From: JANQRV01 sp964533785
GTDB taxonomy: Bacteria; Bacteroidota; Bacteroidia; Chitinophagales; Saprospiraceae
Assembly (NCBI GenBank): GCA_964533785.1
Contig: CAZHNG010000013.1
Location: 1-39,889, forward strand
Length of the DNA stretch: 39,889 nt
Direction: 5' to 3'
Within the stretch, counting starts at the first letter, position 1. Every line of letters starts with the position of its first letter. A program made the translations under genes and the position numbers. Below are positions 27,301-35,130 of this stretch, one piece after another. The notes under the pieces are model-generated. The model did not search any database. It had not been told where the DNA came from and saw only the letters and a program-made list of their open reading frames with translations.

Positions 27301-30274
27301 CACAACGGATGCGGAGGAGGTTAATATTAATAGTGGTAGTTTGACTAGTGAGGGAATGGAATATACTGTAATGAATATTCCAATCGGGACAGCTTTAGTG
27401 ATCACCTTGATTAATACTTCCACAAGTTGTGAAAGAGAAGAAACGGTAGCCGCACCGGATTGCCCAACCTGCGAAAATATTGTAGTGGCACCCCCAGTTA
27501 GCGGAGGAGATAAAAATATTTGTGAAGGCGAAGAATTACCGATCCTGGAAGTAGACGTTGTGATCGGACAAACGGCCGACTGGTATGACGTACCGGAAGG
27601 AGGAACGCCTCTGGCCGTTGGTACAACTACTTTCAATCCGCCTGGCGGTGGTGTTTTTTATGCCGAGGCCAGAGATTTAGAAACGGATTGCACCAGCAGC
27701 GAGAGAACGCCCGTCGTGCTAAGTGTCAATAGCCTTCCTGCCTTTGAAATCGTTGGGGATGGTACTGAATGCGCACCCGATATGCAGAGCTACAGTGTAC
27801 AATTTACAACGGATGCTGAATCTATCGATATCAACGCAGGGGAGCTTTCAGAAGATACCGATGGTATTTACACGGTGAGTAATATAGGGCTAGAAGTAGA
27901 TCTTATGATTACCTTGACTTTCAATTCCACCGGTTGTGATCGGGAGGAGACTATAACAGCACCGGATTGTTCTTGTCCGGATGGCATGGTCAGTCCGCCG
28001 GTAAGTGGCGGCGATGCAACGATCTGTGAAGGAGAATCTATTCCTGCATTGACGGCAACGGTTGAAGACGGGGTCACCGTAGATTGGTATGAGGAAGCTC
28101 AAGGAGGAACTCCTGTCCTTGAAGGGGCTACAAGCTTTACACCTAATGTTGCGGGGACTTACTATGCCGAGGCAAGAGACCTTATGAGCAATTGTACCAG
28201 CTCAACGAGAACTGCGGTTCAGCTGGTAGTTAACGAATTGCCTTCTTACGAGCTAGACGGTGATGGACCAGTATGTGCGGATGACCGGATTAGCTATGCG
28301 GTGCGATTTAGTACCAACGCTGAAGAAGTAAATGTCAATACCGGCGAATTGGTGCGGGCTGGTAATACCAATAGCTATACCGTGAATAATATCAGTACCA
28401 CAGAAAATCTGGAGATCGAACTCGTCAATACGCTCACTGGTTGCGAGCGTACGATCTCGATAACTGCACCGAGGTGTCCCTGTCCGGACGGCATGGTGAA
28501 TGCCCCCGTAAGTGGAGGAGATTTTACCATTTGTGAAGGGGATAATATTCCGGTCTTAATGGTTACTGTAGCTGATGGCTTTACGGTGGATTGGTACGAT
28601 GCTCCTCAAGGTGGTAACCGTCTGGCGCAGGCTTCAAATTCATATACACCATCTGGCGCCGGTACTTATTATGCGGAAGCGATTAGCGAAATGAGTCAGT
28701 GCCCTAGCACCACGCGTACTCCCGTAAGTTTGACGGTTAATGCTTTACCAAGTTATTTACCAGATAATAGTGGGCCGGTTTGTGAAACAGATCTGCAAAC
28801 CTATTCGATCTCATTTACTACTGATGCTGATCAGGTGGAGATCAGTGCGGGTACCTTCGAAGCGAATGGAAACATGTACACCGTTAGCGGAGTAAATACA
28901 CAAGAAAACCTGGTGATCACTTTAAAGAATAACAATACCGGATGTGAGCGAGAGGTTGCGATCGAGGCACCCGTATGCCCAACTTGTGAAGATGTTTCGA
29001 TTCCAATGCCGGTAAGCGGTGGAGATCTCGAGGTTTGCGAGGGAGATCCGCTGCCTGCGTTGACGGTTTCGGTTGAAAGCGGCTTAGCAGTAGATTGGTA
29101 TGATGCGCCGCAAGGCGGCAACCTTTTACTGAGTAATGCAAATAGCTACACGCCACCCGCTGCAGGCACCTACTATGCAGAAACCAGAAGTACGACGAAT
29201 AATTGCACCAGCGAAAGGGTTCCCGTAACCATTTCCTTAATACCACTGCCAACCTTCGAACTTGTGAACGGAGAACCGTTCTGTAGTGAGGATGGCCAAT
29301 CTTTTGGGTTTTCTTTCACTACTAACGGAACCGCGGTTGTAGTTTCAGCCGGAGAAGTTGTCAACAATGGCAATGGGAATTACACGGTAAGTAATATTAC
29401 CGAAATGGAAACGGTAACCATTACCATTGAAGATAGTAGTACCGGGTGTAGCAATACGGCTACGGTTATGCCTCCAAATTGTCCTTGTATTGGTGTTACG
29501 ATATTACCGCCCGCAGCCGTTGCTGATACCATTACAACCTGCGGAGAGGAAGTGCCGCCAGGATTGGAAGTGACGGTTAGCGAAGGTATGGTTGTCGATT
29601 GGTACGATGCACCGCAGGGAGGTAACCTGCTATTGTCCAATAGTACGATATTCACACCGGCAGAGCCCGGCACTTATTATGCCGAAGCCTCGAATGCTGA
29701 TCGTACTTGTATGAGTATGCGGACTCCCGTAACCTGGTCCGTTAGACCACTCCCAGCGTTTACTGCATTGGGAGAGCCGGAATGTTCTACGGACCGGCAG
29801 TTTTACAATTTTGCGTTCTTAACAGATGCCGATCAGATCAACATTAATGCGGGCACCTTAGTGGAGGTCGCTCCGGGAGATTATACCATTGAAAATGTAC
29901 CGGTCGGCACCCAATTGCAAATTGATCTATTGCTAGAAGCAGGAGGGTGCGAAAGAACTGAATTCATTGCTTCACCGGATTGTATTGTGGTTTGTGAAGA
30001 ACCATACGTCTTTATACCTAATGCTTTTACCCCCAACGGCGATGGAAAAAACGACTTGTTCAGAGTAAGAGGTGAGGTCATTGAAGAAGTTTCTTTGATG
30101 GTCTACGGCCGCTGGGGAGAAGAAGTGTTTTTTACCAAAAATCCCGAAGAAGGCTGGGACGGTACCTACGAAGGAGAGGAACTGCCGAGCACGGTATATG
30201 GATTTTATCTGACTGTCAGATGTATCGGAGGATCTACTTATCGCAAACGTGGTAATGTGACCTTGATTCGATAA
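24302..30274 (+). CDS. Giant T9SS adhesin with nine two-domain Ig-like repeats and type B sorting domain
   Basis: 1990 residues from a GTG at 24302, 34 bases after the OmpA-like gene. A signal peptide (to about 28) leads into ASHIVGGEIGYRF, the N-terminal domain often seen in large gliding-motility-type proteins. A putative-Ig stretch ends GILSGTPTTEGQYVIGV. Residues about 383-1897 hold nine repeats of ~168 residues, each with an Ig_7-like half (PPVSGGD..ICEGE..P.L, VDWYDAP.GG, YYAEAR) and a second half (VCA.D..TY.V.FTTDA, NYTV..I, CERE..I.APDC). The end, VFIPNAFTPNGDGKNDLF through WDGTYEGEE and YRKRGNVTLIR, is the CHU_C/type B T9SS sorting domain. Each repeat has regularly spaced Cys likely to form disulfides. 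It should be secreted to the surface for adhesion or gliding. Confidence 0.95.
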   Translation: MKNRLILYPSFFLLSFLGMLFFPGEASASHIVGGEIGYRFISIGRYEITLDLYKSCEPGEEGFDDPGYIAIYDGAGKLITSLPVNALAVDTIPMLEEDECFTAPEGICVQHVTYKTQVILGKDPAEGYYRIAYQRCCRGEELANIEDPGNTGAVYEILLTKKSIDRCNSSAVFREWPPIAACINQEFSFDHSATDINDHKYDSLVYKLCTPIAGGSNAQNPMPIPPDSPPPFEDVKWLSPDFSAANPFGSPFNNLSIHPRTGILSGTPTTEGQYVIGVCVEEYDRETKELLSITRRDFQLNIEKCEQALTLEVTEGECAPNLKTYSVEVTTDGELTTNAGTIEPLGANKYRVSGIAVNRSALIRARNPETGCTLEVNTIPVGCDCEDENIAPPLSGGDKSYCDGQAVPMLTASVPDGQTVDWYDAEEGGLLMASGQVFQPMGPGTFYIVARDTISSCTSSPRVPVTLTLNPLPSFVNNTSSIVCANDLSSYEVTFTTDADMINASAGTLVNNDGGSYTITGIPVGIDVTIFMVNSSTGCFREELVNAPECSCENIVVEAPVSGDDQRICEGDPIPALTVMVPAGITVDWYDAPEGGSLLASNSASIVPDGAGTFYAEARHEINQCTSAVRTSVTLVVDELPTYDLLSGGGVCAEDSPTYSVDFSTDADAINISAGNLTDNGNGNYNVAGIGLDTDLQITLVDDESGCERIEEITAPDCPVCPEGGLTPPVSGGDAIICTGELFPALTAMAEGGLLVDWYDAPVQGNLLAEGTNTFTPASPGVYYAEARDPEIDCTSESRTSVRLIVNELPTYELVADGVVCAADSETYQVSFTTNADVVNVSSGNLTNEGMNYTVTGIANGTELVINLVDNATECEREEIITAPDCPVCPDGGLTPPVSGGDQVICEGEDLPTLSASVQEGFAVDWYDAPDDGNLLAEGTENFTPPTAGVYYAEARDPALGCKSESRTPVELTVNERPSYSLSGDGAVCADDKETYTVTFTTDAEEVNINSGSLTSEGMEYTVMNIPIGTALVITLINTSTSCEREETVAAPDCPTCENIVVAPPVSGGDKNICEGEELPILEVDVVIGQTADWYDVPEGGTPLAVGTTTFNPPGGGVFYAEARDLETDCTSSERTPVVLSVNSLPAFEIVGDGTECAPDMQSYSVQFTTDAESIDINAGELSEDTDGIYTVSNIGLEVDLMITLTFNSTGCDREETITAPDCSCPDGMVSPPVSGGDATICEGESIPALTATVEDGVTVDWYEEAQGGTPVLEGATSFTPNVAGTYYAEARDLMSNCTSSTRTAVQLVVNELPSYELDGDGPVCADDRISYAVRFSTNAEEVNVNTGELVRAGNTNSYTVNNISTTENLEIELVNTLTGCERTISITAPRCPCPDGMVNAPVSGGDFTICEGDNIPVLMVTVADGFTVDWYDAPQGGNRLAQASNSYTPSGAGTYYAEAISEMSQCPSTTRTPVSLTVNALPSYLPDNSGPVCETDLQTYSISFTTDADQVEISAGTFEANGNMYTVSGVNTQENLVITLKNNNTGCEREVAIEAPVCPTCEDVSIPMPVSGGDLEVCEGDPLPALTVSVESGLAVDWYDAPQGGNLLLSNANSYTPPAAGTYYAETRSTTNNCTSERVPVTISLIPLPTFELVNGEPFCSEDGQSFGFSFTTNGTAVVVSAGEVVNNGNGNYTVSNITEMETVTITIEDSSTGCSNTATVMPPNCPCIGVTILPPAAVADTITTCGEEVPPGLEVTVSEGMVVDWYDAPQGGNLLLSNSTIFTPAEPGTYYAEASNADRTCMSMRTPVTWSVRPLPAFTALGEPECSTDRQFYNFAFLTDADQININAGTLVEVAPGDYTIENVPVGTQLQIDLLLEAGGCERTEFIASPDCIVVCEEPYVFIPNAFTPNGDGKNDLFRVRGEVIEEVSLMVYGRWGEEVFFTKNPEEGWDGTYEGEELPSTVYGFYLTVRCIGGSTYRKRGNVTLIR
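25448..29993 (+). repeat. Nine ~504-base coding repeats in the adhesin
   Basis: Units begin at Cys-x-Cys-type boundaries such as CDCEDENIAPPLSGG (first, 25448) and CPCIGVTILPPAAV (ninth, 29480). The units differ clearly from one another; the last is the most divergent (PPAAVADTITTC instead of PPVSGGD..IC). One extra second-half domain precedes the first unit. Confidence 0.85.
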
Positions 30275-30310
30275 TAGATTGGTCTAATATTAAGAGAACT
30301 TTAACTCATC

Positions 30311-30350
30311 GAAAGCCGGATTTCAAGAAGATTGAAATCCGGCTTTCTGT
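30311..30350 (+). terminator. Rho-independent terminator after the adhesin
   Basis: A perfect 16-base-pair stem (30311-30326 with 30332-30347), loop GAAGA, followed by TGTTTGGTTTT. It should close the PorP-OmpA-adhesin unit. Confidence 0.88.
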
Positions 30351-30498
30351 TTGGTTTTGCCAATAAGAGCAGGGAACATTTCGTTTAGCTAAGCGTTAAA
30401 TTTCTTTTAAAAAAAGTAACTCGACCAGTTTTTAGTAGTCTAAAGGACAAACTTTATAAAGCCAATCAATTATTTAATTTATTAAACCTAGACGTATT

Positions 30499-31431
30499 AT
30501 GAATAGGATTTTTTCACCCTTATTAGTTTTCTTTTTCGTGGGCTCAATTGCCCTTTTTACAGGTTGTAGCGAAGATGACCCCATAGTTGGGAACCCCATG
30601 CCTGATACTCCGCCTTCGGTAAGCTTGGAAGTAGGTGCGGGTCTGATTTCCAGTGATGCGAACATCTCCTTGGGAGAATCCATTACCATCAGGGTTAGTT
30701 TACTACAAGTAGATAATCCAATGGAGTCTTTTACTATTAAGGAGGACAATGTTAATATTCCAACCGGTCGCATGACGATCGATGGTGGTGCTGTTACGGT
30801 GCAAAACCCCTTTTTATTAGTGGGGGACGCAAAAAAGAGTGCGGTATATGACATTACGATCACAACGGATGCAGTGGCCGATGAATCGAGAACATACTCC
30901 ATTACGGTGTCAGATGAGGCAAATCTAACGGATGAAGTACAGTTTTTGGTTACCGTAACCGGAACTCCATTAACGGAAATTACGGGAGCTTTGTTAAATG
31001 CAGGCGGGCCGGCCGGTCAGGGCGGACTCAATCTGTTCACGGGAGAAAGTACCGGTACGGTAGGTTCCGATCCAACTGCAGCGGATGCTCACATCAAGGA
31101 TGAAGGTATTGACTTAGATAAAGCGCCGGCGGAAAATTGGAAACAGCAAATTTCATCCATTAATGGTTCAGAGATACGCGTACCCGGAAGCGGAAATGTA
31201 GAAAACTTCAATTACGATGATGTAACTACCCTTGAAGCTCTGATCGGGGCTTTCGAAGCAGCGGATGAATTGCCTGATAATGCGGATGGAGAAGATGTTA
31301 GCGAGATGGTTAATGTAGATGATTTATTCCTGGTGAAGAATGGTGATAATTACTGGTTGTTAAAAGTTACGGCGGTCAATCCTACGGTAGATGACAATAG
31401 TGATAGCATTGAGTTTTCGATTAAGCAATAG
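30499..31431 (+). CDS. Lipoprotein of unknown function
   Basis: 310 residues with a lipoprotein signal (VGSIALFTGC, Cys at about residue 25). The mature part begins SEDDPIVGNPMPDTPPSVSLEVG, followed by a beta-rich domain to about 155 resembling an Ig-like sandwich (DITITTDAVADESRTYSITVSDEANL). A Gly-rich link (GGPAGQGGLNLFTGEST) leads to a second domain ending in NYWLLKVTAVNPTVDDNSDSIEFSIK. No family is recognised. It stands between two terminators, so it is probably its own unit. Confidence 0.8.
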   Translation: MNRIFSPLLVFFFVGSIALFTGCSEDDPIVGNPMPDTPPSVSLEVGAGLISSDANISLGESITIRVSLLQVDNPMESFTIKEDNVNIPTGRMTIDGGAVTVQNPFLLVGDAKKSAVYDITITTDAVADESRTYSITVSDEANLTDEVQFLVTVTGTPLTEITGALLNAGGPAGQGGLNLFTGESTGTVGSDPTAADAHIKDEGIDLDKAPAENWKQQISSINGSEIRVPGSGNVENFNYDDVTTLEALIGAFEAADELPDNADGEDVSEMVNVDDLFLVKNGDNYWLLKVTAVNPTVDDNSDSIEFSIKQ

Positions 31432-31442
31432 ACTACTCTAAG

Positions 31443-31503
31443 AAAAACGTAATCCCATCAACGTTTTTTTGTGAAGGAATGGCCTTTGTGGTCATTCCTT
31501 TTA
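31443..31503 (+). terminator. Two consecutive terminator hairpins
   Basis: The first is AAAAACGT (31443-31450) with ACGTTTTT (31461-31468) and an extended T-tract. The second is an 11-base-pair stem with one G-U pair, AAGGAATGGCC (31474-31484) with GGTCATTCCTT (31490-31500), loop TTTGT, followed by TTT. Confidence 0.75.
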
Positions 31504-31524
31504 TGTTTCATGAAATAATCGCTT

Positions 31525-31686
31525 AGTAATGATAAAACAATAAATCCATCATTTTGTGAGCGACTCTTTTGGCGCCAAGCTTCGTTGAGAAGCCTCGCTG
31601 ATGCTTAGGCATCGCCTGCGTTTTTCGCCTTGCTTGACACCAAAATAGCCAGCTCAAAAAAGCGTATTTATTATTTCATCATTACT
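31525..31686. repeat. 162-base imperfect palindromic element
   Basis: The outer 21-base arms (31525-31545 and 31666-31686) are inverted with two mismatches. Inside, TTTTGGCGCCAAGC (31567-31580) pairs with GCTTGACACCAAAA (31632-31645), and the centre is GATGC-TTAG-GCATC (31600-31613). The whole can fold into one long hairpin. No reading frame is seen. It resembles a MITE or a REP-like palindromic repeat; copy number cannot be judged from this window. Confidence 0.65.
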
Positions 31687-31704
31687 TATTTTCGAAGGAA
31701 AACC

Positions 31705-31712
31705 TATTTTTG
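31705..31712 (+). promoter_or_regulatory. Possible -7 element for the small exported protein
   Basis: TATTTTTG fits TAnnTTTG, but no TTG lies 20 bases upstream. Start of transcription would be only about 10 bases before the ATG at 31728. Confidence 0.35.
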
Positions 31713-31727
31713 CGGTCAATAGTAAAT

Positions 31728-32324
31728 ATGAAAAAACAAAGAATGGGAAAGAGGTTACTATTAATTTGGCTGTTGTGTTTTGGGTATTCTACTTTTTACG
31801 CTCAATGTGAGTACGTTGTGAATGGAGTAGATTCTTTTGACAGTACCTACAATGTAATAATGCCGTCTATCAGCACTGGTTTGTTGATTCCATCCAACTT
31901 TGAAACGGTCGACGGCATCAAAATAGTGGAAGAAAGTAAAGTGGTTTTCGCATTTTCTGAGGATGATAAAAGTGAGGTCATATCCCTCTTTATGATCATT
32001 GGAGCCTTAGAGCGAGAGTATTTGTCCATTGATCCGGGTGAAAACGTACTACTAGCTTTTGCTGATAGTACTGTTGTCGGACTTATGAATTATCCCAATA
32101 AGGGAAATTTTGATAAGTCGACCAACATGCGTATTTATCAACATACTACGGTGTTGCCTTTTGATATTTATTACAAGTTCCTGCGGTCTGATCTGGTCGG
32201 TATCCGTATTCGGTATAAGAATAAAAAAAGAGATATCGTTATTTCTCCTGAACAAAGTGAAAAGATCAAAAAATACTTGATGTGTTTGGGAGAGGCTATC
32301 GGGCTTTATCCGCTTGCCCCCTGA
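31728..32324 (+). CDS. Small exported protein of unknown function
   Basis: 198 residues. The ATG at 31728 gives a good signal peptide (GKRLLLIWLLCFGYSTFYAQC); an upstream TTG at 31710 does not. The mature part is beta-rich with a hydrophobic segment SEVISLFMIIGALERE, and ends with a helical stretch (SPEQSEKIKKYLMCLGEAI). No family is recognised. Its stop is directly next to the stop of the opposite-strand gene. Confidence 0.75.
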   Translation: MKKQRMGKRLLLIWLLCFGYSTFYAQCEYVVNGVDSFDSTYNVIMPSISTGLLIPSNFETVDGIKIVEESKVVFAFSEDDKSEVISLFMIIGALEREYLSIDPGENVLLAFADSTVVGLMNYPNKGNFDKSTNMRIYQHTTVLPFDIYYKFLRSDLVGIRIRYKNKKRDIVISPEQSEKIKKYLMCLGEAIGLYPLAP

Positions 32325-33122
32325 TTAAAACACAATCCCTTCTGTGTTAAGTATACTGATTTGAATACGATCTCCAAAATCTTCTCTGTATTGATTGATC
32401 AATACCTTTAATTTTTCGGAAGGTGTATTTTGCCTGAGAGCAAAAGTAAGTAATTGGTCTTCGGGTTGATCAGGTATTGTTAAATCGTTTTGGTCTACCG
32501 TAAAATGGCCATAATAACCGCTTTTTAATTGTAGTGGAGTTTCCTGGTTATTTAATTGCTCATAGAACTGATCCGCGATGAACTGATCTTCCTGGTCAGC
32601 ATAATGGATAAAGCCCCACAAAGTTCTATCAGGAATACGCAACAAGGTTTTGTTATTGATTTGAATGCCTTTAGAGGAAAGGAGTGTCATCTTGTAGCTT
32701 TCTTCATCCGCCACCAATTGGCCGTTATTAAAAATGGTGTTCTTTAAATCAATCGTCAAATTGTAAAACCCATCTTTTACCTTGGAAACATCTACGAGCG
32801 CAGAGGCTGGTGCTTTTCCTTCAATGCAAACCTCAGGGGAAACAATTCGATCGATGGACAAACTGATACTTTGACCTTGAACGATAGTATTGGTAGCAAT
32901 CGTAGCGTTTAAACAGTCCTCTTCCTGAATAGAAGTGATCTTAAAATTAAAAGCCCTGTTGGCCGGAGAAAACTCCTCCCGCATCTCAATCTGGAATTCT
33001 TTTTCAATATCCGCAATAACGATTGGCTCATCATTTAGTCCTAATTTGCAGGAGTTCAATGCCGTTAGAAGTGATACTGTCGTAAAAAAGATGAACTGTC
33101 TGCCCATTTTATTTTTTTTCAC
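32325..33122 (-). CDS. Lipoprotein of unknown function
   Basis: 265 residues from the GTG at 33122 (an in-frame ATG at 33107 is the alternative). A lipoprotein signal ends LLTALNSC (Cys about residue 25). The mature part is mainly beta structure, with two Cys pairs possible (EEDC, PEVC), and ends in a helical segment EKLKVLINQYREDFGDRI. No domain is recognised. It converges on the preceding gene with no gap and diverges from lepA. Confidence 0.75.
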   Translation of the reverse strand: MKKNKMGRQFIFFTTVSLLTALNSCKLGLNDEPIVIADIEKEFQIEMREEFSPANRAFNFKITSIQEEDCLNATIATNTIVQGQSISLSIDRIVSPEVCIEGKAPASALVDVSKVKDGFYNLTIDLKNTIFNNGQLVADEESYKMTLLSSKGIQINNKTLLRIPDRTLWGFIHYADQEDQFIADQFYEQLNNQETPLQLKSGYYGHFTVDQNDLTIPDQPEDQLLTFALRQNTPSEKLKVLINQYREDFGDRIQISILNTEGIVF

Positions 33123-33324
33123 CTATTAGACCTTGATATTTTGTACAATCAAACTCTTAGTTGAAACGGTATTTCCTGGAAAATGCTGCTTTTAAACTTT
33201 AAAAATTGCAGAGGAATGAAACAAAGATTTTATTGAACAAATAAGCGTAATATTTGCTCTTATAGAGGGATGTAAAATAAGGATCATAAACCAAAATTTA
33301 AAGTATATATTTAAAAGGAAGGGC

Positions 33325-33332
33325 TATATTTG
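33325..33332 (+). promoter_or_regulatory. Possible -7 element almost on the lepA start
   Basis: TATATTTG fits TAnnTTTG, ending six bases before the ATG at 33339. No upstream TTG at the expected spacing. If used, the lepA transcript would be leaderless or nearly so. Confidence 0.35.
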
Positions 33333-33338
33333 CAGACT

Positions 33339-35129
33339 ATGAAGAATATTAGAAACTTTTGTGTGATTGCCCATATTGATCATGGGAAAAGTACGCTTTC
33401 GGATCGGCTCCTTGAATTTACAAGAACGATCTCCGAGCGGGAAATGCAGAACCAGGCGTTGGATGATATGGATCTCGAAAGAGAAAGAGGGATTACTATA
33501 AAAAGCCACGCCATTCAAATGTACTATTCGCATACGGATGGTGTTACCTATACCTTTAATTTAATCGATACGCCGGGACACGTAGATTTCTCCTACGAGG
33601 TATCGCGTTCTATTGCTGCCTGTGAAGGTGCTCTACTATTGGTGGATGCTTCCCAAGGCATACAGGCACAAACCATTTCTAACCTATATCTGGCTATTGA
33701 ACACGATCTGGAGATTATCCCCATCCTCAATAAGGTAGATATGGAAAGTGCAATGATAGAGGAAGTTTCCGATCAGATCATCGATCTAATTGGGTGCAGT
33801 CAGGAGGAAATTGTTCTGGCGAGCGGAAAGACGGGGCAAGGAGTAGAAGAGATCATGACTGCCATCGTAGACCGCATACCCGCACCAAAAGGTGACCCTA
33901 AAGCACCACTCCAGGCGCTAATCTTCGATTCCGTTTTTAACTCCTTTCGGGGCGTTATTGCATACTTCCGGATCTTAAACGGCACTTTGAAAAAAGGAGA
34001 AACGGTGCGGTTTGTAAATACCGGAAAAGAATACGATGCCGATGAGATCGGTATTTTGCAGCTGAATCAGGTGCCAAAAGACAAACTAGAGGCGGGTAAT
34101 GTAGGTTACATCATAACCGGAATAAAAAATTCTAAGGAGATAAAAGTAGGGGATACCATTACTACTGTAGAAAACCCTTGTGATAAAGCCATCCAGGGTT
34201 TTGAGGACGTTAAGCCCATGGTATTTGCCGGTATTTTCCCTATCGATAATGACGATTATGAGGATTTGCGCGACAGCCTTGAGAAACTTCAATTGAATGA
34301 TGCCTCTTTGGTCTATGAGCCGGAAACTTCCGCCGCCTTAGGGTTTGGGTTTCGTTGTGGTTTCCTGGGAATGTTACACCTGGAGATCATTCAGGAAAGG
34401 CTGGCCAGAGAATTTAATCAGGATGTGATCACGACGATACCTAACGTATCCTATTTTGCTTACACTAAAAAAGGAGAAAAATTAACCGTTAGGACACCAA
34501 CCGATCTTCCTGAACCTACCCACCTGGATAAAGTAGAAGAGCCCTATATTTTAGCGCAGATCATTACGAAACCAGACTATATTGGTGCAATCATGACCTT
34601 GTGTATGGAAAAACGGGGAATCATGACTAAGCAAACCTACCTGACCCAGGAGCGGGTAGAGTTGACTTTTGAGTTACCATTAGCTGAAATTGTATTCGAT
34701 TTTTATGACCGGTTAAAATCAATTTCCCGGGGCTATGCTTCTTTTGATTATACTCCTACTGATTATCGTGCTTCTGATCTAGTAAAGTTAGATATTAAAT
34801 TGAATAGCGAACCAGTAGATGCCCTTTCTGCTTTGGTACACCGGGAAAAAGCCGAAGCCTTCGGCCGGAAAATCTGCAAAAAGCTAAAAGAGCTGCTGCC
34901 CAGACAACAGTTTATGATCGCCATCCAGGCTGCTGTTGGCGCTAAAATTATCGCCCGCGAAACCATCTCTGCTTTACGTAAAGATGTTACAGCTAAATGT
35001 TACGGTGGTGATATTACCCGTAAGCGTAAGCTTCTGGAGAAGCAGAAAAAAGGAAAGAAAAAGATGCGCCAGGTCGGTAACGTGGAAGTCCCGCAGAAAG
35101 CCTTTCTGGATGTCCTTAAATTGGATTAG
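33339..35129 (+). CDS. lepA: Translation elongation factor 4 (LepA)
   Basis: 596 residues, the usual length. A ribosome-associated GTPase that back-translocates or remodels ribosomes. G1 is AHIDHGKST, G2 region RERGITIKS, G3 DTPGHVD, G4 NKVD and G5 ASGKTG. The family C-terminal region includes YGGDITRKRKLLEKQKKGKK and ends VPQKAFLDVLKLD. The ATG at 33339 (MKNIRNFCVIAHIDHG) is chosen over an upstream TTG at 33330. Its stop is one base from the stop of the opposite-strand Nudix gene. Confidence 0.97.
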   Translation: MKNIRNFCVIAHIDHGKSTLSDRLLEFTRTISEREMQNQALDDMDLERERGITIKSHAIQMYYSHTDGVTYTFNLIDTPGHVDFSYEVSRSIAACEGALLLVDASQGIQAQTISNLYLAIEHDLEIIPILNKVDMESAMIEEVSDQIIDLIGCSQEEIVLASGKTGQGVEEIMTAIVDRIPAPKGDPKAPLQALIFDSVFNSFRGVIAYFRILNGTLKKGETVRFVNTGKEYDADEIGILQLNQVPKDKLEAGNVGYIITGIKNSKEIKVGDTITTVENPCDKAIQGFEDVKPMVFAGIFPIDNDDYEDLRDSLEKLQLNDASLVYEPETSAALGFGFRCGFLGMLHLEIIQERLAREFNQDVITTIPNVSYFAYTKKGEKLTVRTPTDLPEPTHLDKVEEPYILAQIITKPDYIGAIMTLCMEKRGIMTKQTYLTQERVELTFELPLAEIVFDFYDRLKSISRGYASFDYTPTDYRASDLVKLDIKLNSEPVDALSALVHREKAEAFGRKICKKLKELLPRQQFMIAIQAAVGAKIIARETISALRKDVTAKCYGGDITRKRKLLEKQKKGKKKMRQVGNVEVPQKAFLDVLKLD

Positions 35130-35130
35130 A

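Noticed and set aside
25175..29673. Many repeated minus-strand open frames inside the adhesin gene
   Set aside because: They repeat with the coding repeats of the adhesin and have no start or promoter signals of their own.
25448..29993. CRISPR-like regularly spaced repeats
   Set aside because: The ~504-base periodicity is in an open coding frame with protein-level conservation, not short identical DNA repeats with spacers.
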